This document shows, piece by piece, positions 42,850 through 53,964 of a DNA stretch of 64,000 bases. The notes under the pieces are model-generated. The model ran no database searches. It was not told the DNA's origin and worked only from the letters and a program-made list of their open reading frames with translations. The position numbers and the translations under genes were made by a program. Numbering within the stretch: position 1 is the stretch's first letter; each line of letters opens with the position of its first letter. Source of the stretch: Primula veris (lineage: Eukaryota; Streptophyta; Magnoliopsida; Ericales; Primulaceae); assembly GCA_963682055.1 (NCBI GenBank), contig OY821751.1:3906001-3970000 (forward strand). Direction: 5' to 3'.

Positions 42850-44720
42850 TGTAACATCCCGTATTTTTATAAATGGTTTTATTTATGATTTAATTTATCC
42901 AAAAACGTTTTCTTCAAAATTTTACCAAAAACCGGTCACTCGACTAATTTTTAGCCAAAAACCGAAACTCTTCCGAAAAACTTTATTTTAAAAACCTGTT
43001 ACTAATTTTACTAATAAAAAGGACCCAATAGATTTGTTTCTAAAGATTTGTTATTTTTGAGTAGTAAAACTATATTTTTGGATTAAGCGTTAACTTTTAG
43101 AACTTTGGGGACCAAATAGTTCGTTACCTCAAACTTTCTCAGAACAGCTTTTTATAACACTTTCCAGCCACTTTTCAGTAGCTAAAAATCAGTAAAAACA
43201 AACAGAAGAGAGAAGAAGAGAGAAGAAGAGAGAGAAAGAGAGAAAAAGAAGAAGAAGAAGAAGAGGAAAAGGAAACCACCGTTAGCGGGCTTATACCGGA
43301 AGCATCTCCTCTACGCACTAAGGTAACGGGGGTTATCCATTGCGACTAGACGAGGGTGTATGTTAGGATTAGGTTTTACGTTTATTAGAAATTGAGGGTT
43401 TTACCTTTTATAGTAATTACGTTCTTATATTGTTAATTGGGGTTAGTTGTTACACTTTTAATTTCATTTATTTGAATAGTAGAGGTTGAGACCTTAGATG
43501 TATTGATTTCGGATTGATGAGAATATTGATGGGTTTGCGTGTTTTATGCGTTAAATATATGTTATTATGGTTGTTGATAGAATTGGATGAAATATTGTTG
43601 AATAGAGATGAGTTTTAGATGGTGCATACTAGGTGTTTGTTAAAATGCCCGAATGGGATTTTACGCTATTGAAGTTGTTTGGCTAGTTGCGAATCTAGTA
43701 CATGTGGTTATATGTTATGTTGTATTACGTTACGTGACGTATGAGATGGTGTTATTTGATTGGTATAATATTATTGGCCGAGGCCGTATGAGAATGTGTT
43801 ATTTGCGTGGATTTATATTATTGACCGAGGCCTTGTGTGTTAGCTGTAGTGGCAATGGTCTCTGTCTCTCCCTAATTCCGGGGACAGAAGACGGCCGAGG
43901 GGATAGGGAATGACTCGTCTTACGGACCGGGGCGAGTGGCGTGAGAGGTCCCAGTGTGCACTATTTACTTTTATGTTAGCAATGGTCTATGTCTCTCCCT
44001 AATTCCGGGGACATATGACGGCCGAAGGGATAGGGAATGACTCGTCTTACGGACTGGGGCGAGTGGCGTGAGAGGTCCAAGTGCGCACTATAAATCTACT
44101 TTTATGTTGCAATGGTCTATGTCTCTCCCTAATTCCGGGGACATATGACGGCCGAAGGGATAGGGAATGACCTACCTTACGGACCGGGGTAGGTGGCGTG
44201 AGAGGTCCATGTATGCTTTAGATGTGTGTTGATGTTAGTTAATTTATTTAAATTATCATAGTTGTGGAATGTCATTATATTTCTTTTTATACGTCATTTA
44301 TCGTAGTTGTAGAATTTGTGAGTTCTAGCATTTATGGGATGGAGTGACGGTATCTGTGGTGCCGTCCCGTCTAGTTATGTGCGTGGGACTCACCGTTACA
44401 ATTTTTGTCTTTCAGGTACAAATTAGCTTGAGGCGTTGGCTAGGTGCATTAACGCGGTATTGCATGGGTTCGGGCTTTTGCTTTCTTTTCATGTATATTT
44501 TATTTTGAGGTTGTAGCCTACGGGCAATTTACATTCGTTTATCTTATCTCGTCTTGTAGCCGCGTTTGGCAAATACTTTTATTTATTGTTTAATTGTTCC
44601 TTGAGCTCGCAAGTCTTTTCTTTTAAAAATTTTAATTTTGTACCAACAGGTTTCGTTTTCCTTTTATTTTAAAAAGGTCATGCCTCGATATCCTCGTCTT
44701 TTGGATTTTGGGGCGTGACA
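42850..44720 (+). repeat. 3' LTR of gypsy element 2
   Basis: 1871 bp, the same as the 5' LTR on reading, followed by the target duplication TGACA. Confidence 0.95.
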
Positions 44721-44967
44721 TGACACGTGCACATAATATGTTCTCATCCTCATAGGACTTTTATACCCTCACACTTATAACGCCACCTTTTGTAAAAAAT
44801 TAGGAAGTTGTATATCATTTAATTGTGAACGATATACAAAATCACATTGTACTTATCTACATAATAATCGATTATCTAAAAGTCCAAATGGACAACAATT
44901 GTTTTGCCATAGCATGAAAAACGTTTTATGAGGGAAACTTTTATGACCCAGTAGATTGTAGCTATAT
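44721..44967. repeat. Non-coding locus segment, copy 2, right half
   Basis: Continues 34505 in the copy of 5698-5937. It contains the single TATAT (44963-44967) that is the empty site for copia B. Confidence 0.75.
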
Positions 44968-45012
44968 GTTGTTGATATTTGAAGAAAAAATAAATAATTT
45001 AACCTCGGGTTT

Positions 45013-45967
45013 TGAAAAAACATATGTCCGAAGTTTCGAGTGCAGTTACGCGTTTTCAGTTGCAACTACAATTGTAACCACAATTGCAACTGACGAATAC
45101 AATGAAGTCAATAAAAAAACATTGAACACGAGATGTTTTTAAATAGAGTTCGACATGATCAGTTTGTGTACATCTCCAGAGCCCTCACTCAGTATTAATT
45201 GATATTGAAAGGAACAATTTAAGACTCGAGACTTACAATAACATGACTCACTCACGTATATGCCTATCTTACCATCTCTAACTCACAACTATCAATTTCT
45301 AATGGCATCCCGCCACGATATTTTTAAGTTATTTCACTCTCATGTACAACGGGTGTTGTTGATCTATAATATCAGTATATCTACATTTTATTCAACACAC
45401 GAAATACTAAAGGCTAATAAACTTTATATATAGCCTTTACAAAAGATCCTAACTTGATCATTAAGGAAAATATTTCCTTTATCTTCTTTCCTTGCCCGAC
45501 TTGGAGATCTTCAAATATATATCTTCTAGTTAATTAGACTTTGTCTTCTAACAAATCAGATTTTATTTAATTCGAAATTATACAGATCTTTAATTTAATT
45601 GTCTTTAAGATATCTCCAAACGTTTTCTTACTTGAGAAGGAGTCTTCCTTTAAAGTCTTCTATTAGAATAAGAAAAGATCTTCAATATATTCTTTCTATC
45701 ATTCAGAGATGGATTCAAATCATCTAAACTTGTTCAATACGTTTTGATTCTTCTAGAATATATTTGATCGAATATTACAGAATCTGTCCAGCATAGTCAG
45801 TCCCAACTGAGTTTGCAACTGAGATTGCAACTGAATACATAACTTGAACTTAATTATTACACAATACATGTCTGTATATTGAGAGTTTATTATGAATATA
45901 TAAAACTATATTTTACAATATAATGACAAACAATATGTTACTAGAATATCGGATCTAGGACCTAACA
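45013..45967 (-). repeat. Solo copia LTR, minus strand, block copy 2
   Basis: 955 bp, TGAAAAAACATATG to GGACCTAACA, with intact outer bases at both ends and GGTTT duplications at 45008-45012 and 45968-45972. It interrupts the left arm of the VAL-like inverted repeat. Confidence 0.9.
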
Positions 45968-46210
45968 GGTTTGAAACAGGCTGCTTGACTAGGATGAGGA
46001 ATGGTATGGATATGATCAAATGTACGAATCTTAAGTGATATTGTACCGAGACTCATCGATAGATGACTGGTTGGGGTTTAAAGACTGGTGTTTTCGCTCG
46101 ACTTTGTTTCAAATGCGGTTCTGCTTATGAAAGCTCAAAATATTGCAAGAGGTTTCATAAGGAAGAAACCGGTTGGGGACTTGGAGAATGTGTAAAGCCT
46201 GTTAACTAGG
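45968..46210 (+). pseudogene. VAL/HSI2-like zinc-finger fragment, plus arm, copy 2
   Basis: Encodes the same CFKCGSAYESSKYCKRFHKE region, but two stops (TGATAT and ATAGATGAC contexts, near 46038 and 46060) break it. The end reads ETGWGLGECVKP, as in the natural domain's GW motif. A loop of about 110 bp follows that is absent from copies 1 and 3. Confidence 0.6.
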
Positions 46211-46371
46211 GATGTATAGCTTCTAAGCACTTATACGATTGCTTGGATTTTGGTGCAAAACCTATGAAAATAGAGACGTAGGTCAACACCTTTTGAACAG
46301 ACTTAAAGGCTATACATTCATATTGAACAGACTTTTCACATATTCTCCAAGTCCTCCAACCAGTTTCGTCC

Positions 46372-46560
46372 TTATGAAATCTCTTGAAATATTGTGAGCT
46401 TTTTCATAAGCAGAACCGCATTTAAAACAAAGTTGAGCGAAGAACCCGTCTTAAAACCCCAACCAGTCATCCACCCATGAGTCTCTCTACTATGACACTT
46501 AAGATTCATACACACTATCATATCCATACCATTCTTTATCCTAGTCAACTCATCGTACAA
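46372..46560 (-). pseudogene. VAL/HSI2-like zinc-finger fragment, minus arm, copy 2
   Basis: Keeps CMNLKCHSRETHGWMTGW, then a frameshift after KTGS removes the FKCGSAYE part from the frame. The right flank, 46560-46650, mirrors 44931-45012. Confidence 0.6.
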
Positions 46561-46756
46561 GCAGACGGTTTAAGACCCGAGGTTAAGCTACTATATTTTT
46601 TCTTCAAATATTTAACATATAGCTACAATATGCTAGGTCATAAAAGTTTTCCTTTTTACTAACTTGTGATGAGACTGTGATAGACTAATATATAGAAAAA
46701 GTTTACTACTCATAAGTTGTAACTTTATTACACTTTGATTTGAAAACTATAAGAAA

Positions 46757-47277
46757 TGTATATTAGAAGTTTATTTGCTTGCAACTTTTAAGTGAAACAT
46801 TGTTGGCTTGTATAAAAAATATATATATAAATATATATAACACTAGTTAAGCTCCTAAAAAGTTGAGCTTCTTTTGTTTTGTTGACTATGAGAGCCGGAA
46901 GTTTTAAGAGCAATGTTTTTAAAGACATTTCCACAACCTAAGTCCAGCTTCTTAGCTTAAGAACTCCAACTAGAACTACAATAAAATGCACAATTTTTAA
47001 AATTGTTTGTAAAATGAGATTTTCTTGTAGCAGTGATAGGTCCCAAGTTACAGACATAACTAAAGAGTTACAAAAATAGAAAATCATCAATGACAAGCAC
47101 AGAGTAGAGACATGCCATGTTTCTCTATACTTGTAATTTTTTGCTAGTATTGTTCTTTATATTAGCATTTATAGTTTCTTGAATCAAGTCTTTTTCTTCT
47201 AATACAGAACCAATATCACACCTTCTGCTCCGACTTTTTATTTCTGGAGAGACTTTTTCTAATTCACTTGAAGACAC
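46757..47277 (-). pseudogene. Two unidentified minus-strand fragments, copy 2 (both broken)
   Basis: These match 15436-15750 and 15779-15931. The hydrophobic frame is interrupted and the charged N-terminal frame (47125-47277) has lost its ATG (GTG). Family unknown. Confidence 0.3.
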
Positions 47278-47357
47278 TTACCCCAAGAGGTAAAAATCAT
47301 TAGCTTCATCGTCGGGAAACTAGAAGCCTAAGTCACCTACAAAAGTATTGGCCCAAA

Positions 47358-48430
47358 ATGGATTCGGACCAAAACGTACTTACGAATAAGTACGACGTTG
47401 ATCATTTTTAGGTCCTAAATTTGAGATTCTAGTGACATATTATTTGTCATCATATTGGTAATAATAGTTTGAGATATTCATAATAAACTCTCAGTATACA
47501 CACAACTATTGTGTAACGTTTCTGTCAAGATATGATCAAGTACATGTGTAAGTTGCAACTTCAGTTACAATTTAAACTGGCGGACAGAAACTTGGAGCTC
47601 AAGATTGGGTCAAAGGATATTCTAGAAGATTCAAAACGTGTGGAAATCAATTTCAGAAGATTTGAAGCAATCTCAGAAGTTCAGAAAGAAGATATTGAAA
47701 ATGTTTTCTTGTGGGAATAAAAGACTTGAAGGTCAAGGAAAGAAGACTCCTAATCTAAGAAGGAAAGAGAAAAAAAAAGGAAATATTTCATATTTGATTG
47801 TGATTAGTATTCTTTTGTAAGGCTATAAATAAAGCCATTATCGTTTAGTATTTCGTGTGTTTTACAATGTAGATATCTGATTAGAGAGATCAAACACCGG
47901 GATACACGTGAGAGAAACAAAGTTAAACAGATCGTAGCGTGATTCCAGTAGAGATTGATAGTTGTGAGTTAGAGATGACAAAATATGCATATAGGCGAGG
48001 GAGTCATGATATTGTAAGTCTTGAGTTTATCATTGTTACTTTCATTATCAATAAATAACGGGTGAGTGTCTCGGAGACGTATACAATGTGAGCATGTCGA
48101 ACTCCGTTTAAAAACGTCTCGTGTTATTTACTATTCTGTCTTAACTATTCAGTTGTAACTGATACAAAACTCAGTTGTAACTGAAACGCATAACTGCACT
48201 CGGAACATTAGGCAAACGTTTTTTTCAATCATAAATTAGGCGAAGGCAACTTTGCTAAAGCTTACCATGGGAGGGACCATAAATCGGGTCAAAATGTATC
48301 TATTAAAGTAATTAACAAACATTGAGTTCTAAAGGCCAAGTAAATGGAACAAACCAAACGAGAAATTACCGTTATGGGTGTAGTAAAACACCCAAACGTG
48401 GTTCAACTCTACGAGGTCATAGTAAATCAC
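47358..48430 (+). pseudogene. CIPK/SnRK3-type kinase fragment, copy 2
   Basis: Same exon as at 16012, with the solo LTR (47406-48227) after KYDVDH. The N-lobe motifs GEGNFAKAYHGRD-like, SIKVI and REI..VKHPNVVQLYEV follow, with the stop after LKAK shared with copy 1. Confidence 0.75.
47406..48227 (+). repeat. Solo copia LTR inside the CIPK exon, copy 2
   Basis: 822 bp, full length, with ATCAT at 47401-47405 and 48228-48232. The first G of the TG end has mutated to T. It includes the R-U5 part (GGGTGAGTGTCTCGGAGACG at about 48060) that is missing in copy 1. Confidence 0.85.
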
Positions 48431-49121
48431 TTTTTTTTTATCATGTCAGGAAAATAATTTTTTATATCTTTACAGAGAAAAATAGCATTTAGCCCTAGAA
48501 AATATACGTCTTATAAGTTCCAACAATGTTGTCCCTAGAGATCTATAAAACTGCACCATTGCTCTAAGTAGTACAAATTCAGTTTACTCGTAAATATGGA
48601 CCCTAGTCTTCCCAACCTAGTTTGTTTGGTGTAATATCCCTCATTTCCTCGATTTTTCCCACGATTGCTCAACCATTATCCGATATTTAAGCTTTGCTCT
48701 ATTTTGGTTATTTCTGCACTTTTTATACCAACATATCTAAATGTAAAATGATTTAACTTAGTATTCAGTATTCCAGTTCTCATCAGTCAACAGAACAAAC
48801 AAGTGGTAACTACAAGAAGGCACTGATCTGTTGTTAAATACTGATAAAATACCTTTAAAATTTCGATTCACTTGCGTGAAGATAAAGTTCTGATTATAAA
48901 GTTCTAATCTTGCATATATTAAAAATCTATGTAAAACTAGCTATAAAACAAATGGAAAGTGAACAAAACTCATGGTGTAAACACAGAGAACTAACATGTT
49001 TTGCATGGCTTTATTATTAAAAAGAGAACATTTTAATACAAATTCTGTCCATAGATCTTTCTCCTACAGTTAACTATATGTGAATTCTTAGGCAATTTTG
49101 ACAGGAAAGTGCTAAGGGCTA
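48431..49121. other. Unassigned sequence after the CIPK exon, copy 2
   Basis: Copy of 16818-17500; nothing recognised. Confidence 0.3.
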
Positions 49122-49215
49122 CTTTTTTTTTTTAGATGAAAACTAAGGAGTGCCGGTAAGCGAAAGGTCGCGAGATCGATCCTCGCAGGGGGCTTTTATT
49201 TAATCCATTCTATTT
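49122..49215 (+). repeat. SINE-like tract, copy 2
   Basis: Same tract as 17502-17600, with the B-box match GATCGATCC at about 49174-49182. No A box or tail is clear. Confidence 0.35.
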
Positions 49216-49253
49216 TTTTTTGCCAAAAAAAAAAAAGAAAAGCTAAGGGGTAC

Positions 49254-49367
49254 CTTGTAGCAGGTTTTCTGGTATTCACTTATTCGTTGATGACAACACG
49301 TATATTGCCTTACGATTTCTCTTGTCGCATCTTCCCCGTCTTTATTGTCTACCTCTTCTTCCAACAT
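49254..49367 (-). pseudogene. First exon of an unidentified gene, copy 2
   Basis: Open, starting MLEEEVDNKDGEDATREI, donor GT after AAG at the low-coordinate end, TATA box at 49442-49449. It matches 17638-17751 apart from a few substitutions. Confidence 0.4.
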
Positions 49368-49441
49368 TATATCTTTAACTAGAAAGTTTACAATAAATAG
49401 ATAGTTGAAAGGCTGTGAAGATAAAAATGGCAATGGGACTC

Positions 49442-49449
49442 CTTATATA
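49442..49449 (-). promoter_or_regulatory. TATA box for the minus-strand first exon, copy 2
   Basis: Reverse strand TATATAAG, same spacing as in copy 1. Confidence 0.45.
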
Positions 49450-49511
49450 GATGTTATTCATCAAGTCTAGGGTTAGAAAGAGATCAAACAATTCATTTCC
49501 AAGTGGCAGCA

Positions 49512-49659
49512 GCGAAGCGTTACTACCAATGTTTTCATTTTTGGGTCGGCGAAGCGTTAATACCATTATTTTCAATTTTGGGTTGGCGAAGCGTTACTAC
49601 CAATGTTTTCATTTTTGGGTTGGCGAAGCGTTAATACCAATGTTTTCAATTTTAGGTCG
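49512..49659. repeat. 37-bp minisatellite, four copies (block copy 2)
   Basis: Four alternating 37-bp units, the same phase and number as in copy 1, with single-base changes (for example CCATTATTTTC in the second unit). Confidence 0.85.
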
Positions 49660-50155
49660 GCGTAATTAAAAAACGGAAAATTAATGGGCCTCTTGATGTC
49701 TTTCCGAAACTAGTGTTTATAAAGACCGTCCCGGCCTACCCATGTTATCAGATTAGGACCGGTTCTTGAATCGGCCTAGTATTGTGGGTTGCACTTCCTA
49801 ATCAATATACCTGTTGTGAAATCTAATCTCATTTTACAACTTTACCTTAAGTGTTATGGATTTCCTCGCTGTTAAGTATTAACATGGGTTCAAATTCTTT
49901 AATTAGTGTTAAAAACTTGAAAGATATAATTAAAAAAAGCTTGATCTTGCGTTGATATTAAGTGTGTCCAGTTTTAGTACAAGTGAACCATTTTGAATAA
50001 GGCCAGGTATCTATAGAAAGTAATGAGATAATAATATTGCCTACATTAGTGAGGAGAAGTAAAATCCCCCATAGGGAAAAAGGAAGCAGTAATGGGATAA
50101 TAATATAGCCTACAAGAAAGTTGTGTTGACACGTCTAGGAATAAATAAATAAAAA

Positions 50156-50633
50156 TGATTTGAGTGGATCTATAATATTACATTACGAATTTATGTTTGT
50201 CATTCAAGTATTTATACTTTCTTAATTGTCGTATTCTCTCTCTATATATATAAAGAGTCTCGGTACATGTAATCTGCACCACTACAATATCAATAATACT
50301 CCATTCGTTCAACTTTATTTATTTACAACTATTATTTATCTTAACAGGGACTATTAATTATATTCAATAACTCGTGAAATTACATTTGACACGTGCACAT
50401 AATATGTTCTCATCCTCATAGGACTTTTATACCCTCACACTTATAACGCCACCTTTTGTAAAAAATTAGGAAGTTGTATATCATTTAATTGTGAACGATA
50501 TACAAAATCACATTGTACTTATCTACATAATAATCGATTATCTAAAAGTCCAAATGGACAACAATTGTTTTGCCATAGCATGAAAAACGTTTTATGAGGG
50601 AAACTTTTATGACCCAGTAGAATGTAGCTATAT
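50156..50633. repeat. Third copy of locus segment 5463-5937
   Basis: Begins at ATTTGAGTGGATC and ends GTAGCTATAT, where the LINE starts. No gene. Its left joint to 50155 is a tandem-duplication breakpoint. Confidence 0.8.
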
Positions 50634-50640
50634 TTTTTTA

Positions 50641-50975
50641 TATATATAAATTGTGGGAAAAAACTCACATTTTTATTTATTAATAAGAATGAAGATAAGT
50701 AGCATCACAAATAGTGGCACTAAAATTACAAGAATTGAAACTTAAAATATTAAAAACTGATCTTAACAACTTGGTGGACTTGTTTATAATTAAACTAAAA
50801 CTTAAAGGACCAGATATACACTGGACTGTGTAAATAACACATAGACCAGATTTACACGTGTAATGAAGCCCCCAATTCATTATCTGGGAATTGAAACCGA
50901 CACACTGAAGAGAGAGACTCTCCTCTTCTCCACCGAAATAGTTCCTCTCAAAACTCCATTTTCTTCATTTTCTCC
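50641..50975 (-). other. 3' untranslated region of the LINE
   Basis: AT-rich, no coding frame; lies between the RNase H stop and the tail. Confidence 0.6.
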
Positions 50976-51530
50976 TTAACAAAACCTTTGATTTGGGAGC
51001 CCTTTGGCTTCCAAATCGATTATATTTTTCATTGTCAGAGTCAAGTCTTCTCTCTCAAAGAATTCCTTGAATCCTTCTTTGCATCCACTGTTCGCTAAAG
51101 TATCAGCAGCACAATTGGCTTCTCGTACTACGTGCTTCACCAGGTAGTCTTTGCCCTTTAATCTATTTTTGATCTCATCCATAACATATCTAATTAACCA
51201 AGGAGCTGCTATGTTTTTTGTTATAATATTTACCAACTGAAGTGAATCAGTTTCCAGAATAAAAGTTTTCATATTCGATAGTTGTAGCATAATCAAAATT
51301 GCTTTAGCTTCTGCTTCTATAGCTGATAAGCTTGTAACCTTAGCTTGAAAACCATAGATGAAATTAACTTTAGGACCTCTGATTAATCCACCAACACCAC
51401 TAGAATTCGAAGAATATTTATAGCACCCATCAGTGTTGATTTTCACATACCCAGTTGGAGGGTTTAACCATTTAACTATTGCAACCTTTTTGATTATTGC
51501 AACCCTTTCTTTAATTAATATATCATTCAT
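50976..51530 (-). pseudogene. LINE ORF2: RNase H domain
   Basis: Plant RNase H-like (RVT_3 type): VKINTDGCY, SAIEAEAKAI, LETDSLQLV and CAADTLA carry the expected D-E-D-D residues. It is in the same frame as 51534-51932 and 52182-53534, separated by stops, so it is the end of a once continuous ORF2. Confidence 0.85.
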
Positions 51531-51533
51531 GTT

Positions 51534-51932
51534 TCAGACCAGAGGGAAAATTTTATTATTTTTGGAACTTAAATATAATATATCAGTGACTTGAGAGCAA
51601 ATGACAGTAGTTTTCATCTCCTTGTTGTTGAATTTGTAGTTGCACCTAGCTTTCCAAATCTCCCAAACAATAATAGATGGTAGAACCTTTTGTATAAAGG
51701 AGTTAATTTTATTATTTCCTTTTTTTGATGATGACCACCATGTTAAAAATCTTCCTTTAATACTAATATTAGTATTAATAATACCCAGCAAACCATCAAA
51801 ATAGGTCCACACTTTTTTTGCAATCTTCCCTGAACTAAACAGATGCTCACTATTTTCTTCTTTTACACCACAGCACTCACACTTCGAAGCTAACTGAATT
51901 CCAAATTTTCTTACTGCAGATTCTAGAGGCAA
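51534..51932 (-). pseudogene. LINE ORF2: zinc-binding region after RT
   Basis: The zf-RVT type segment: LPLES-like start, CECCGVKEENSEHLF, VW..IWKARCNYKFN. A stop separates it from the RNase H part. The stretch 51933-52181 between the stops carries more of ORF2 in decayed form. Confidence 0.8.
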
Positions 51933-52181
51933 GGAGTTGTTGAAAAGTTTCCATACAAAGCATGTGATTTTAAGAGGTAGTGATTTATCCCATTTATACT
52001 TGTAAAACCATCTAGCTTCATACTTAACTCTGGTATTTTCCCAGGCAGACCTAAAAGAAAAGTTTCCTAGATTCTCCTTGTTCCAAATTATTTCATCTTT
52101 TCCATATTTATTGATTTTGAAATCTTCTTTGAACAGATGTCTAAGATGAGTACGAATTTGCTCATTAATAATCTGACTATC

Positions 52182-53534
52182 CTAAGTACCATTTTGCAGC
52201 AAATCTTTAACACTTAGACCATTGTTAATACTGTCATCATTTATTTTCCCTGATCCCAGCCAATTGTCTAAATTTACAAAAATATTCCCATCTCCAACTA
52301 GCCATTGCATACTTTCATCTGCTTTATCTCTTACTAGATGCATTCTACTCCATGTGTTATTCCCTTTTCTAGCTTTAGCCTCAACATAATGAATATTTTT
52401 ACAATATTTGGCTTTCATAAATTTAGCCCACAAAGAATTGGAGGTTCTAAACTTCCACCACAGCTTCATAGAATAAGCAGCAGCAATGTCTTTTAATCTT
52501 CTTATACCCAATCCATCTTCTTCCTCTATTCTGCAAATTTTTTTCCACTTTACCCAATGATGCTTGTTTTTCCCATCTTTTTCCCCCCACAGAAAATTAG
52601 CCATAATTTTTTCTATTTCCTTTATAACCTGTAATGGAGGATTCATTGCAGCTATTGTATATATAGGTATAGAACTTAGCACATGCTTAATAAGAATCAA
52701 CTTCCCACTCATATTTAGAAACTGTACTTTCCACCCAGATAGCTTCTTTCTAACTTTCAGGATTAGATCATGATAAAAGATGCATTTTTTCCTTCCAGAA
52801 TATATTTTGCAACCCAAATAAGTAAAAGGTGGTTTTTTACACCTTATACTTAATAGCTTGCTCACATTTTCTTTCTGAATTTTACTCACTCCTTTAGATA
52901 TATAAACAAAGCTCTTGTCAAATCTAATTTCTTGCCCAGAATCTTTATTATACATTTCCAGCACACTTTTCACATATTTGACTGAACTTGTAATTGCAGC
53001 TGAAAAAATAATAATATCATCTGCAAATGCTAAATGAGTGATAATATGGCTTCCAATAGGTGCTTTAAACCCTTTCCACCTTTTATTATGAACTAACTCA
53101 TTTAAATTTCTGGACAGAACTTCAGAGCAAATTATGAAAAGGCTAGAAGATAATGGATCACCTTGCCTTAAACCATATGTTGGAGAGAAGTAGCTTGTTG
53201 TTGCTCCATTTACCATTACAGTTACTCCATTATCAGAGATAAGTCTCAAAACTCTGTCTATCCAACTTTCTGCAAATCCCATTTTTCTGAGAGTGGAAAT
53301 TAAAAAATGCCAAGAAATTTTATGATAAGCTATATTCATATCTAGCTTTACAGCTAAACTACTACCACTGCTTTTATTATCCAAATTACAAATGAGTTCT
53401 TGAGATAGAAGAATATTGTCTATTATATCTCTTTTTTTTACAAATCCACTTTGATTTTCTGAAATGATAATAGGCAGAATATCCGAGAGACGAGTACTCA
53501 TAATTTTGGAAATGACTTTGTTGAAAAAGTGCAT
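52182..53534 (-). pseudogene. LINE ORF2: RT palm and thumb
   Basis: Reads SENQSGFVKKRDIIDNILLSQE, KLDMNIAYHKISW (usually DMSKAYD), GLRQGDPLS, and the catalytic HLAFADDIIIF. The FADD box is intact. The upstream part of RT is in another frame (53498-53932), so a frameshift lies near 53510. The frame ends at a stop at 52182-52184. Confidence 0.9.
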
Positions 53535-53932
53535 AGACTTATAGGTCTGAAATCAGCAAAAGAAATAGGATCATATTTTTTGGGAATGAGGGCAATAACT
53601 GTAGTTGTCATAGCTTTTGGTAAAGTAGCTCCAGAGAAAAACTGTAAAACAGCTTGGAATATATCTTTACTAATAATTTCCCAACAAGCGGTGAAGAAAT
53701 GACCATTAAAACCATCAATACCTAGGGCACTATTCTTATTTAACCCCCAAATAGCACTTTTAACTTCTTCAAAAGTAGGGTCTTTTGTAAGATATTCATT
53801 ATCTTCCTCATTTATAACCTTTGTCACACATTCCAAACTTTTGTAATTATAACTATTGGGAAAATAGTTGGCAGTAAGAAGACTTCTGAAAAAACTTACT
53901 GCTTCTTCTTGTATTTCCTTTTTTTCTGTCAA
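53498..53932 (-). pseudogene. LINE ORF2: RT fingers
   Basis: Contains ALGIDGFNGHFF, IALIPKKYDP and DFRPISLC, the first RT motifs of plant L1 elements. Frameshifts separate it from the endonuclease (before 53965) and from the palm (after about 53510). Confidence 0.85.
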
Positions 53933-53964
53933 TATATCTCCTTGAGAGTTTGTAATAGTGGTAA

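Larger units (their letters stand above)
34506..44720 (+). mobile_element. Complete young Ty3/gypsy element 2 (Tekay/Del-type chromovirus)
   Basis: 10,215 bp with two 1871-bp LTRs in which I found no difference by eye, an intact PBS, an uninterrupted gag-pol frame, a purine tract, and the target duplication TGACA (34501-34505 and 44721-44725). The empty site is visible at about 5693-5697 in the paralogous copy. All catalytic motifs are present. The C-terminal chromodomain-like region places it in the Tekay/Del group. Confidence 0.95.
44968..50155. repeat. Composite gene-fragment block, copy 2
   Basis: Same content and order as 13733-18540. It is the only copy in which the left side runs unbroken into the locus sequence, so it shows the inverted-repeat flanks best. 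The right end passes at AAAATG (about 50150-50156) straight into sequence matching 5463, not 18541. Confidence 0.9.
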
